A stretch of DNA of 64,000 bases from Artemisia argyi (Eukaryota > Streptophyta > Magnoliopsida > Asterales > Asteraceae), in assembly GCA_030686995.1 (NCBI GenBank), contig CM060695.1, positions 97,554,871-97,618,870 of the forward strand, in the 5' to 3' direction. Below are positions 1-10,601 of the stretch, piece by piece. The position numbers and the translations under genes are program-made. The first letter of the stretch is position 1, and each line of letters opens with the position of its first letter. The notes under the pieces were generated by a model that did not search any database, was not told where the DNA came from, and saw only the letters and a program-made list of their open reading frames with translations.

Positions 1-36
1 TCATTTAAGAACTTGTTATGGTTTCAAAACTTATTA

Positions 37-284
37 CTCCCTCCGTCCCAAATTTATTGTCCACTATTGACTTTTTTAGTCTTTCTTCTTGAACTTTGAC
101 CTTAAATATTTTTGTGGGTGTTATATAATATTTGATACATAAATGGATTGGGTTTTAAGTGTACTTTTCAATGGTATAAATTTTCATTAAGTATTTTATA
201 ACAAAAAATATATATTTATGGTCAAAGTTTAACTAGTTTAACTTTGAATATTCAAGGTGGACAATAAATTTGGGAAGGAGGGAG
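37..284. mobile_element. Stowaway MITE, complete
   Basis: Non-autonomous Tc1/Mariner-type MITE. The left end reads CTCCCTCCGTCCCAAATTTA and the right end is its inverted complement with one mismatch, about 26 bp of terminal inverted repeat. The TA target duplication is visible at 35-36 and 285-286. It is 248 bp, AT-rich, with no coding capacity, all typical of plant Stowaway elements. A truncated relative lies at about 24760-24941. Confidence 0.93.
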
Positions 285-286
285 TA

Positions 287-2160
287 TATGTTTTTAAGTG
301 GTTTTTTTGTTGATACTAGTTTGTGGCATTGCCACACAAGGAAAGGTGATGCCAAAATGTTGTAAGAGAGTGGTAATAAACAAGACGAAGTTAGGTACGA
401 TGGAGAGATATAAGACGATACGTAATAAATTTATAAGAAATTAAATAAAAGTATATATGAGAGAGGACTTACTACACCAACTAATAGTGGGGAATAAAAT
501 GCGATATGGGCTAGCGATCATGTGAGGAATAACATAGCTCGACGGAGGACCCAAAACAAGGAATCGAGACCAACTCCTGTTGTCTTGAAAATGAGCTAAC
601 CACCTTGGTTGTCTAACCCTTCTCGTACAGCAGAAGAACGAAGGGAGTAACAGGTGTTTTAGAGTTGTGTGTTGAACATGAAAGTGTAGGTGATTGTATG
701 CATGAAAGGAGGTAGGGTGCACGGCTTTCTTCTCTTCTTCTTTGGCAGAAAAACAAAAGAAGTAATACTTATGGGTGTGTTGCTATTTGCATTTGAACAG
801 CAGAAATCAAAAGGAGAGTTGAGCAGTGTTTGTGCGAAGTATTTGATGGGAGACAAATGGTTTATATATGGGATACAAATTCTATGACAAACATGTCGAT
901 CCAAGAATTTTATCACTACTGTTTCTATGATAGAAAGTATGTGTCAGTGATGGTATAAAAAAAAGCACATGTTAAATGGTAGTCAACATGTTTGTGAGTT
1001 TCCAGCAAGAATTCTAGGAGGACTAAAAGAACGAGACAAATGGGTTGAGATGAAAGTCAAGCACATGGCATTTGGAGTGTGTAAGAGTCATCATGGCTTC
1101 TTATCATTTCTTGCTTGTCTTGCTCTTGTTGTCTACACAGGGAAAAAAAGCAACACAGGGAAAGTCGGTGGGGTTCCATGTGTGTGCAAGCAAGTTTGTG
1201 AGATGTTTGATGGCTTGACTTGGTTTGTTCTAATCGACAAAAGGAAGAAGACACTTTGGCTTGGAGTGTTTGCATGAACTCAACAATAGCATATGATGAA
1301 GGTGGTACGAAGTATAAGAATGTGGTGAAACTAAGGTGATGAATAGGGTGGGAGTTAGTAGCATCTCGTCCTTGTGTAGTTCGAACAAAAGAAAGAAAAC
1401 AAATTGACCCAATAATTGCGTTTAGCCTTGGGCACAAAGAAAGTCATTTCCTTTCAATAAAACGTGGTTAAAAGAGTTTCATGATTATCATTTACGTTCC
1501 TGGTGATGAATAGAGGAGTTGGTGATGGCATTCGTCCTTGTGGAACTCGACCAAAGGAGAAGAACACAAAAAGGAAACATGTTTGGTTTGTCTTGGCCCG
1601 TTTGTACGTATTTTGGTAGTCAATGAATGTTTAAAACGTGTTTAGAAATGTTGTTTGATCATTTTGGAACTCCATGGAGGGGGTACGAATTTACACGTGT
1701 GGCCAAGGAGGATTTTTAGTAAATTTAGTAAGGTGATAAATGAGCTTAGCTTTGATAATTCTTAAGTGAGTAAACGTTCGAGACATTGAAAATGGTTTGT
1801 CATATTCGAATCTCCGCTGGGAGGTTTAAGAAGTCGTGTAATAACATTTATATGTTGTTAAGAAAATTTGTGAGATAAATAGCCAAAGTGATCGAGCATG
1901 GGGAGGTTTAAATATATATAAGGGTTTTTGGGCTTTGCTTGGTGGGCTTGTGTCGTAGACTAGGCCCAAGAAAGAAAGAAAATAGCATAAGGGTCCGTTT
2001 GGTTTGTTGTAGCATTGGGTTGAGGCCCAATGGGGTGATGATGAGGAGGGTTGTGAGTTGTGTTTGGAGCATAGTAAAACGCGAAAATTTGGCCTGTAAA
2101 AATGATTAATTAAGTTATGTTTATAGATTACTCTTCGTTAATTATTAAAAATTAGGAGGG
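287..2160. other. unassigned sequence, no supported gene
   Basis: Short open frames exist on both strands (for example 1057-1437 minus, 126 codons), but none resembles a known family or has exon-like structure. A weak duplication is visible: about 70 bases from 1335 recur imperfectly from 1502 (GGTGATGAATAG ... CGTCCTTGTG). Sequence just before 2160 continues after 12057 once the Gypsy element is removed, giving AAATTTACGGGATATTACA. That resembles the end of a chromovirus-type LTR, so part of this stretch may be an older LTR; this is inference. Confidence 0.4.
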
Positions 2161-2370
2161 AAATTTGATGAGGCGAAAAGTGTACCGCTTTTAAGGGGTC
2201 ATTTAAGCCCGAATTCGTGATTATTTGATCAATTATTGCCCTAAATCGTTCCTTTAGTCATTTTAGGTACTTTTGAGGAGAAATCTGGAAAAGGAAACAT
2301 TTTGGACATTTTTGGAGCATGAAAGTTAAGAAAACGGCAAAGTCTCAAATTCCTTGCTGGGAACAGTACC

Positions 2371-2646
2371 TGACGACGTCAAGCCATAACACATGACGGC
2401 GTCAAGAGTGACAAAAGAGGTGCATGTGGAACTTATAACGTGACGGCCCAGAACATTTTCTTTGTTAATGGCCTGACGGCGTCACCAAGGCCGTCGGGGT
2501 CCAAATACAAGTGACGGCCCAGAGTAGATTTGCACATGAAGGCGTCAAGACTAGATCTAGGCAATACGAATTTCACTTTGGCGGCGAGTTGACGGCGTCA
2601 GAGGCTAATACATGACGCCGTCAGGATGCTTAGTCTATATATATTT
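2371..2646 (+). promoter_or_regulatory. U3 array of TGACG/CGTCA words with TATA box
   Basis: Eleven-base palindromes of the form TGACGNCGTCA occur at 2371, 2394, 2474, 2590 and 2613. Half-sites occur at 2441, 2512 and 2543. A TATA run begins at about 2636, 13 bases after the last palindrome. TGACG is the core of as-1-type elements bound by plant TGA bZIP factors (established knowledge); that this array responds to such factors is inference. The other LTR carries the same array at 10807-11059 with some words mutated, for example TGACGG to TGATGG. Confidence 0.7.
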
Positions 2647-3061
2647 TTCCAATTTTTCATTGTAAAGTGTGTGTTGATATAAATAATTGACTAAAAACAT
2701 TATTCATATCTTCCGATATCTCTATGTTTTGATAATCACAAAACTTAAACTAATCAAACCAAAGATCATGACGTAAACACGTATTTAGTAATAAATAATC
2801 ACTTTCACCAACTAATCACTTAAGGTATGAATAAACAAAGTGCTTAGTGCAATTTATGATCAAAGGGGTATTTAATTAACTAATACAAAGTTTATTTATT
2901 TATATAATCTTATTATATATTTTTGAAAAACACTTTTGGTAATAAGGAAAAATGTTTTAATCATACTAAACATATGATTTCAAATATTTAACCAAAATCA
3001 GTTAGTTTTTCACCAAATAAACTTTCTCCACTAAAAGACAAAGTTTCTGGCCGTTTCAGCT

Positions 3062-3170
3062 GGGCGGCCCCCTTAATTATAAAGGGCGGTCCCCTTAATT
3101 TTAAGGGGACCGGCCATGATTTAAGGGGACCGGCCACGCTCCTCTGTCAGAAACTTTTGCCTATAAATAC
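3062..3170 (+). promoter_or_regulatory. GC-rich hairpin block and TATA box of the solo LTR
   Basis: Four copies of a GGGCGGCCCCCTTAA / TTAAGGGGACCGGCC word lie in 80 bases. The middle pair forms a near-perfect hairpin, CGGTCCCCTTAA against TTAAGGGGACCG, at about 3089-3114. The TATA box CTATAAATACC follows at about 3160. Related words occupy the same relative place in the LTRs at 31291 and 63640. Confidence 0.65.
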
Positions 3171-3595
3171 CACCTTAAACCTGGATTTTTTCCTCACCTT
3201 TTTGCACTAAAACTTTCTGTTCTAGATCTTCATTTCAATCCTAAAAATCCTTTGATCATTCATTTCATAAGCCTTTGTTTCCAAGTGATCCAAAGCCTCA
3301 TTCTTTCAAGTGCAAAGAGAAGAATACTTCTATTAGAAGTATTACAACTTAGTATCATCTTGCTATCTAAGTTGTTTATTTATAATTTGTTGTAAATCCT
3401 TTATACTTTGGTGAATAAGGTGTATGTATTAGTTATCTAGATTTAGTTGAAGAATCTAGAATTGTTGATTAGTGTGAAGTGTAACTTGAAGTGAAGAAGA
3501 AGGGTTAGATAGTAGTGGTGATAGGAGATTGTAGCAATAGGATCTTGTAGTGAAGAAATTAAGGATCTCTAGTGGAGAAGACTAGAAGACATTTG

Positions 3596-3872
3596 TAGAT
3601 TGAAGTTGTGAAGACATTAGTGGCTTGAAGGTGTCAAGACATTAGTGCATTGAAGTTGTGAAGACATTAGTGGCTTGAAGGTGTCAAGACACTAGTGCAT
3701 TGAAGTTGTGAAGATATTAGTGACTTGAAGGTGTCAAGACATTAGTACTTTGAAGGTGTGAAGAGAATAGAAGATTGGTGTGTAGAAGATTGGTGTGTAG
3801 AAGATTGGTGTGAAGAAAATAGAAGATTGGTGTGTAGAAGATTGGTGTGAAGAAGGTGTGTTGAAGTTGTGA
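3596..3872 (+). repeat. compound minisatellite
   Basis: A unit of about 52 bases (GAAGACATTAGTGGCTTGAA, then GGTGTCAAGACATTAGTGCA, then TTGAAGTTGT) repeats three to four times. It is followed by five copies of a roughly 15-17-base unit AGAAGATTGGTGTGT. It lies downstream of the TATA box of the solo LTR, in its presumed R/U5 part. Confidence 0.75.
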
Positions 3873-5470
3873 TTGTGGTGTGATATTCTTGTGGTGTGTT
3901 ATTTGGTGTGTACGGTTTTCTCCGCCATAAAGGAGGTTTTTGATCTAGTGAAGAAAACTCTCGAGTAGGTGACTCGGGGAGTGGAGTAGGGCAAGGAAGG
4001 TGTCCTTGTAGCCGAACCACTATAAATCCTTTGTGTCTCGGTTTGATCTTTCCATCTCTCACTCTTTGATTTATTACTTACTTGCATTTCACACATAGTC
4101 ATAATTGATAGTATTGTGCATATGTTGATTTCACATAAAGATCAAACTAAAATTCATTCATAAAACTAATCTTACAAAAACCAACCTAGTACATATAATT
4201 ATATCTATACACTACTACACATATATATGCTTACATAAAATATATGAAATTGTATATTCTTTCCAAACATTATACATAAGCATTGTATCTATAAAACCTT
4301 TAATAAATCTTGTATTTATACTTTTGTAGTTAAGTGTTTTGAAATTGTACATTATACATAAGTAGTATTTATACAAAATCATAAATTAACTAGTATATAT
4401 ATTTATGTATTAAAGTGATTTGAAAGTTTTATCTTAGAAACTATCTTTTATAAAATAAGCAAAACGAAAAAGACGTAAAACTATTCAACCCCCCCTTCTA
4501 GTTTTCCACAGTGTGGAACAAGTTGTGGAATACAAAACACAAACCCTAGGTCGAATTTCCTTCATATTGAAGGGGTTTCAAACCCTTCTTTCTTCCATGT
4601 TTTAATAAAGATAAGTTCTCCAATAATCATTCAATATGTCTATGTTTCGTTTGATTCTATCTTATGCTTTTCTTTCTTTTAACATGTTAGGCTAGGTTTT
4701 TATTGTGTTTGCTTAGATGTAGTGAAACCTAGATGTTGATTATTGGTTGATTGTTTGTTTATAATTGTTACGGATGATTGTATTCGATGTTAGGCTTAAG
4801 AAAACTGGCAGACTTCCATTGGTAACTTGCTTGAACATCTTAAGAAACATGATCGGAGGTGTACTACGATTTTTGGTTGTATTTAATGCATAAGTGAATT
4901 CTAATGATCCCATGTTAGGAGCTTTTAGTCGGCTCGACATAGGAGTGAAGTAGGATCTTATAGAGTTAGGGAATATTGTACACGGCCCTACGACTAGTAT
5001 TAAGGAATATAACCCGTCATCCATGCAATTGTAACAAGCTAATCAACCGGTAAAAGATATCTAGGGAGTAATGAAATCTAAGTAAACACAACTTTTCTCA
5101 TTATTGTTTCCACCAAATTAGTAAATTAGTTTAATTTTCATTTCTTTTATTTTATTTTGATTGCATCTTTAGTTAATTGGGTTAGTTAGCTAGCAACTAA
5201 TTCCGCCCACTCCTTCAAAACCCTAGATTTTACTTGCTTTTCATAAAATATAAAAATACAAAAAGAATCATCCCTCACCTCTAGACCTAGTTTAGTAGGC
5301 TTTCTAATCCTAGCGACACTATTCCTGAGTTGAACGATCAATCCCCCGGTACTTGTCACTATACTATACTACAACGATCAGGTATACTGCCTGGTGGGGG
5401 TTGCAAGCTTCTCAAGATCCCTTGAGAGGTAAAACCTGTTGCAAGGGTGCAATCCTACGTATCAAGTTTT

Positions 5471-5489
5471 TGGCGCCGCAACCCGGGGA
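5471..5489 (+). other. primer binding site
   Basis: TGGCGCCGCAACCCGGGGA starts 6 bases after the LTR end. It has the TGGCGCC start expected of the complement of a tRNA 3' end. The exact tRNA was not identified; it differs from the tRNA-Asp type site at 39298. Confidence 0.75.
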
Positions 5490-5637
5490 ATAGTTATTAT
5501 CTAGGTTAGAATTTCTTTTTATTAGGTCTACTTGCTATATTCCTTTCTAGTAAGATTTTTTATTTTTTATTTTTAGGTCTTCTTTAGTCTATCTTATTTC
5601 TTCGTTTCTTTGTTCGTAGCCATTACCATCCGACATC

Positions 5638-7080
5638 ATGGAAGGTGGTAATATCTTTGATCCCATCAACCCACCACAACAAAACCACCGACAAAACCCA
5701 TCACTAGCAAACCAACCTCCTAGACCCCGAACTTTAGGAGAGTATTCCTGTCCTAGCCACCAAGGCTATCGAAACACCATTGAGCTCACTCAAGGAGCCA
5801 ATGTGTCCCCCTTGCGATCCGACACCATCCGGTTGGTGCAAAGTGGATGTGCATTCCATGGACTTCGTTTCGAAGATCCTAATCAACATCTCAAGGATTT
5901 CCTAAAAATCGTAGATTCCATAGACCTTGATGTTGCAACTAGAGAGTCAACCCGATTACGTTTATTCCAATTCTCTCTACGTGACCAAGCTAGTCAATGG
6001 CTTGAGCGTTTACCCGCAGGATCTATCACCTCTTGGGATGATCTCACTTCTCGTTTCCTTGCTCAATTTTTCCCACCGGGGAGAACTACCAAGCTTAGAA
6101 ATGATATCTTGATGTTCCAACAACGTCAAGGTGAAACTCTATATGAAGCATGGACTCGTTTCAATGACTTACTCCAAAAAGTCCCTCATCATGGCATAGA
6201 TCTTTGGCTCCAAGTCCAAATCTTCTATGACCATATCGATCTCTCCACAAGGCGAACCATTGCCCAATCGGCCGGTGGCAAGCTACGTGATCTAAGTGCG
6301 GAAGAATCATGGGAACTCATAGAAGATCTTGCTCTCTATGACAACGAAAGTTGGAATGATCCCCGTGATTTGAACAAAATGGTCAAGGCAATATCATTGC
6401 CTTCGAACAATTCTAGCACTCCCGACCGTAGGATCATGGAACTTGAGGACCAAGTCAAGTTTCTCATGAAATCCTACGAAACTCCTAAGCCTTCAAGCCA
6501 AGTGAACAAAATCACTTCTTCATGCGAATTATGTAGTGGTCCCCATGACACTCGTGATTGCATGGAACTCCCCGGACAAGCTTTTTTAGATTACGCATCC
6601 TCGCGTACCGACGAAGTGGGAGACAAGTGGTACACTTTCAAACCCGATCCAAACCCTTACGGTGAATCCTACAACCCTTCTTGGAAAAATCACCCGAACC
6701 TTAGGTGGAAACAAAACCAAAACATGCCCCAGAACAATTCTTCCAATCCACCTAATCGTTACCAACCAAACGGTCCACCCTCTAACCGTACTTTCAACAA
6801 CACTTCTTCCAATAACTATGGTAGTACCAATAATCTTGAAGGATTTATGTCCAAGTTTATGGTATCTCAAGAAGCTCGCATAGCGAAGTTTGAAACCGAA
6901 TTCAACCAACAACAAACGGAGATGACCAATAAAATTGACAACTTGTTGAAAGCCCTCAACAACCAAGTGCTAACTACACCTAGGAAGGACACTAGGGACA
7001 CTAGTAGTGGAATCCAAATTAAGGACCCCTCATCATCCAAAAACGTCCACTTTGTCAATGTTGTCACCATAAGCCAATAG
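5638..7080 (+). CDS. gag: Gypsy gag polyprotein
   Basis: Structural protein that packages retrotransposon RNA into cytoplasmic virus-like particles. It is 480 residues, with a Pro/Gln/Asn-rich N-terminus and a retrotransposon-gag capsid-like domain at about residues 60-235 (key stretches LRLFQFSLRDQASQWLERLP and FLAQFFPPGRTTKLRND). A zinc-knuckle-like C-x2-C-x3-H-x4-C lies at residues 296-308, followed by an Asn-rich linker. The start at 5638 follows a leader of about 150 bases after the primer binding site, and no upstream in-frame ATG looks better. The frame is clean, but the sequence that should follow (protease) lies in other frames, so gag is separated from it by frameshifts. It closely resembles Asteraceae gag sequences as I remember them. 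Confidence 0.92.
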   Translation: MEGGNIFDPINPPQQNHRQNPSLANQPPRPRTLGEYSCPSHQGYRNTIELTQGANVSPLRSDTIRLVQSGCAFHGLRFEDPNQHLKDFLKIVDSIDLDVATRESTRLRLFQFSLRDQASQWLERLPAGSITSWDDLTSRFLAQFFPPGRTTKLRNDILMFQQRQGETLYEAWTRFNDLLQKVPHHGIDLWLQVQIFYDHIDLSTRRTIAQSAGGKLRDLSAEESWELIEDLALYDNESWNDPRDLNKMVKAISLPSNNSSTPDRRIMELEDQVKFLMKSYETPKPSSQVNKITSSCELCSGPHDTRDCMELPGQAFLDYASSRTDEVGDKWYTFKPDPNPYGESYNPSWKNHPNLRWKQNQNMPQNNSSNPPNRYQPNGPPSNRTFNNTSSNNYGSTNNLEGFMSKFMVSQEARIAKFETEFNQQQTEMTNKIDNLLKALNNQVLTTPRKDTRDTSSGIQIKDPSSSKNVHFVNVVTISQ

Positions 7081-7948
7081 ATAAGAATATAGAAGAAAGT
7101 GACAAGGATGAAGTTGGAATAGAAACCGGGACTAAGGATGAGATTAAGGAAGTTGAGTATATTATGGAAGAAAAGTTAGAGGAAAGGGAAATGTAGATGA
7201 ATACTTTGATAAGTTACCCACCAAGGAAGAACGGGAATATCATAAGGATCTATTCGATGACCCTGAGACACCATACGTCCTTGGTTCACCACTTATCAAA
7301 GCGGGTGATCCCTCTAACATCAACATACCATGCAACATTGGGCATATGCATGTGTGGAAAGCTTACATCAATCTTAGGTCTCCTATAAACATTATGACTA
7401 GGACCTATTATAATTTGGTAATGAAGAAGCAACTTGAATATAAAATGATGCCTAACACGAATTGGATGAGAAACTTTGTAGGAAGAGTGAAAGGATTACA
7501 TGTCTTTGTAGGAAACTTCACTTATGTTACCGACTTTGTGATTGTAGAGGATATTCGTCCGGTAATAGATGGTTGCCTAAGTGAAGTAGTATTCGGAAAA
7601 CCGTTTGTTGAAGCCTCTAAGATGAATTATGACCCGTCCTTAGGGATAGTTAGATTCAAGGATGAGAACGATGAAATTGCTTACCAAATGCCCTATAAGA
7701 TTGAACAATTTCGTCTTCTATCAAACCTTGAAAAGTAACACAAGAAAGCGGTTTACTATAGGAATGATGCGGATATACGTAGAGGAGTAGATTATGTCAT
7801 GAGCAGAATACTCGGTTTCTACAAGGAATGTTTGCAACTAGGTCCGGAATACAAAACTAAGATTGAGGATGACCTAGAGAATGTGACCAATGACGAGGGT
7901 CACATAATTGCCCATGACCTTGAGTCTAGCTACAAGACTCGTAAATAA
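7081..7948 (+). pseudogene. broken gag-pro linker and protease-like domain
   Basis: An acidic linker (about 7085-7195) is readable in one frame and a protease-like domain (about 7197-7738) in another, so at least two frameshifts separate them from gag (near 7075 and 7192). The domain has the retropepsin-like stretch INLRSPINIMTRTYYNLV, where relatives have a DLGAS-type active site; the Asp position reads Asn here. Later motifs include VFVGNFTYVTDFVIVEDI and VVFGKPFVEAS. A TAA at 7736-7738 interrupts the frame, and the same frame reopens to a TAA at 7946-7948. Proteolytic activity is unlikely. Confidence 0.75.
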
Positions 7949-8549
7949 AGAAAAACGCTTCTTGGGAGGCAACCCATGTTTTGTGTGTTTCTATTTGTTT
8001 GATTTTTATTTGTTTGATTTTATTTGTTTCCGTATGCATATTTTATTTTTATTGTTGGTAGATCATGTTTCAAACTAAATTGTGAAAATGCTTTATTTTG
8101 TTTTTAACTTCGTCTTAATTACATATAAAGGTATTTTGCAAAAGCTAAGTGTAAGGGGAAACCCAAATTTGTTTATAAGAATGAAAATGATCTTGATTTG
8201 CCGCAATATTAAATGAGCATGTATATTAGTATTTGTTTGAGTCAAATGTTTGTATCGAGTCATAATGATGTTTTGTAGGATTTTCTAGGAAATAAGGCAT
8301 AAGTTTTTCCAGAAATTTTCCGGAAACTTAACATAAGATTTTTCAAGGAACATTCTGACGGCGTCAGGAGTTACAACCTGACGGCATCATGTACCAAAAT
8401 TCTAAAAAATTTTGCGAGTTTTGTTTAAACCGGAGTCTTAAAGTTTTTGTTGATTCTTTAGTTTTGTAAACTCCAGAAAATCTGCAAACATTCATTCCAC
8501 AAGCATTATATCTTAAATTGCTTTCTAGGATTTGTTAGTATATATAGAT

Positions 8550-8897
8550 TGTAGGACCGAAATATCTATTGATTCATGTGGGTCGGGGGTCGGGGAAGCT
8601 CAAAGTAAAGAGTAAACATGGTATATTAATAAGAATGAAAGGGAAGATGTGTGTGTTTTTCTAGAGAGAGAGAGGAGAAAACCACACACACCTATACAAG
8701 TGAGACATCCACCCTCCTAGTTGGGACTAGGAGGGGTATTTATACAAAGAATACAAGGTAATCTATACACTAATGGCAAGACTAGTCCTTGTAGTTAAAG
8801 ACTAATGCAATTCCGGAATATAACAAAACTTTAAGGCTAACATAGATTGCCGCCGATTTTACGCGAGGTTGCCTTGATTGTTTTCTCAGGTTTAACA
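8550..8897 (-). repeat. possible small solo LTR
   Basis: The stretch begins TGTAGGACCGAAATA and ends GGTTTAACA, giving TG...CA-like ends. Read on the minus strand it holds TATAAATACCCC followed by a hairpin CCTCCTAGT-CCCA-ACTAGGAGG. I found no matching 5-bp target duplication, so this is tentative. Confidence 0.35.
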
Positions 8898-10019
8898 GGT
8901 TATATATGACAAGAAGATGATTTATATTTCTGGAGGGAAGCTTTCAACGTTCATTTTCTTGGAGGAAGATCTAACCTTGTTGACACACTATCCACACCAA
9001 ACGAATCAGGGGAGTATTTGTTTTCATTCTTTTACCAATTTTACTTTTACATCCTTTAATTGAACATTGGGGACAATGTTCATCCTAAGTGTAAGGGGAG
9101 GGTAAATGATGATACCTTATAGGATACAATTGCACTTGAGTTTGTTTGTTTGATAATAGATGTGTAATAAAACTAAGAGAAATACTTGTTAGTGCAATTT
9201 TAGCGCCAAATTTAAAATTTTTTACAACATTTAGGAGTGAAGCTTTAGCCTTAATGAGCGTCTCATGGATAGGAGTTGTATGACTAGCACAAAACCGTAC
9301 CATTCAGAAAAATTTTCCACCCAAATATGTGAGGTTCGCCTTTAGATTTGATAGGAAAAGCATTCATTATTAGTGCTTATGAGTGTACCGGTAGCATTTA
9401 GATTCTAGAACTTGCGTTAGTGATGCATCCCGAGACCGCTAGTGAGACTACATTTGTGTAGTAGGATTTAATACATGATAAGAGGCATTAGGATCACCCT
9501 TGTGTTTAAACCCGTATCATAATTACTTGACCATTTAAGTCATAAACCCGTATCATTTTTAGTACACGATACCCCTAGTACACCCCTCCGAGCCTATCTT
9601 TTCGTTTCTAACTTTAAGCATCTTACTTAAAGATAGAATTTGTTTACAATCCTGTGCAACCAAATCGCCTTAGCCTTCCGTGTATGCACTCATCTTTAGT
9701 GCATTATTGTTATTTGTTTAAACCCTTAGTTAATTATCTAATTGATTACATGGTTGCTAAGTCGAGTCATATCTTGTACATATTGTTTTGGGACGATTGG
9801 GACTCATGGGTAAAGTACTAGTGTTATGGAGTAATGGGGAAGAACATCAAATTATTACCCCATATGTGCATTGATCTTAAAAAGTACTCCAAGTGTTTTG
9901 ATTATCTTGATTCGAGTCATTAGAATAGTTGATTGTAAAGTATGTAAAAATTCAACTGTAAGGGGAATGTACATTCCCTATGATGTATTATTTTGGATGG
10001 TAGGGAAAGAGTGTATGCA

Positions 10020-10054
10020 AAAAAAATAAATAAATAAATAAATAAATAAATAAA
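10020..10054. repeat. (AATA)n microsatellite
   Basis: About eight AAAT/AATA units inside the non-coding 3' region of the first Gypsy element. Confidence 0.9.
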
Positions 10055-10601
10055 AACGGACTACCATCCCGTTTCATTTTATGTTTGTTTTATGTTTTTG
10101 TTATTTTTGATTTATTAGCTTAAGTCGAGTCGAGTCTTGACTTAGCAACGCCATATTGTACATGTAATTAACCAAGATGATTAACTCGCCACCAGTAAAT
10201 ATTGCCTTTATCCAACAAAATCGTGTATCCATATCCCTACACCTAACGTTATAACCCTTTAAAAGACCTCTTTGATAGATTATCCTAGGTGCTTACGCCA
10301 AGTGGTGGAGGTTTGATCCTTTCCCAAGCCTATGGTAATCTATTTGCTATGACAAGTAGTGAGAGATGTTTTCCATTTCCTTATTGTGATATATACTTTA
10401 TTACACCCGAGAGATGTGAGTATCTAAACACTATTTGTGAGGTGCTAATGTATAACCTCTGTGCTTGTTTTTTGTTTTTAGTGGAACGATTATTTGTTGC
10501 AATTACTTTTATATTAGTGTTAAATGACCCCTAACTTGTATTTTGATTAGAATAAAACCGCATTTGCTTGAGGACAAGCAAATCTCAAGTGTAAGGGTAT
10601 T

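Larger units (their letters stand above)
2672..4510 (+). mobile_element. solo LTR, SIRE-like Copia
   Basis: Starts TGTTGATATAAATAA and ends CTAGTTTTCCACA, flanked by the 5-bp target duplication GTGTG (2667-2671 and 4511-4515). Its end matches, in opposite orientation, the LTR edge of the Copia element at 47953. There is no internal sequence, so it is a solo LTR left by LTR-LTR recombination. It sits inside the 5' LTR of the Gypsy element and is therefore younger than that insertion. It contains a TATA box (about 3161-3168), a GC-rich hairpin block and a minisatellite. Confidence 0.92.
2166..5464 (+). repeat. 5' LTR of the first Gypsy element, split by a solo LTR
   Basis: Matches 10602-12056 nearly base for base on both sides of the insertion at 2672-4510. 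Begins TGATGAGG and ends TATCA, followed by a 6-base spacer and the primer binding site. Contains the TGACG word array and a TATA box. Confidence 0.92.
7949..10601 (+). other. non-coding 3' internal region of the first Gypsy element
   Basis: There are no gene-like frames. It opens with CTTCTTGGGAGGCAACCCAT, a motif I recall just after coding sequence in plant Athila/Tat elements. It contains two TGACGGCGTCA-type words at 8356-8366 and 8379-8389, four polypurine-like AAGTGTAAGGGG or CTGTAAGGGG motifs (about 8148, 9090, 9955 and 10588), ACATTGGGGACAATGT at about 9064 and an (AATA)n run. The last polypurine-like motif directly precedes the 3' LTR and is the likely plus-strand primer. Confidence 0.7.

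Noticed and set aside
1057..1437. 126-codon minus-strand frame
   Set aside because: No family resemblance, no promoter or conserved motif, overlapping frames on both strands; likely chance.
3742..4062. 106-codon minus-strand frame with repeated HQSSTHQSS
   Set aside because: It is the translation of the minisatellite in the solo LTR.
9085..9303. Small minus-strand frame in the Gypsy 3' region (and 10289-10534 plus)
   Set aside because: No similarity, poor composition, within non-coding retroelement sequence.
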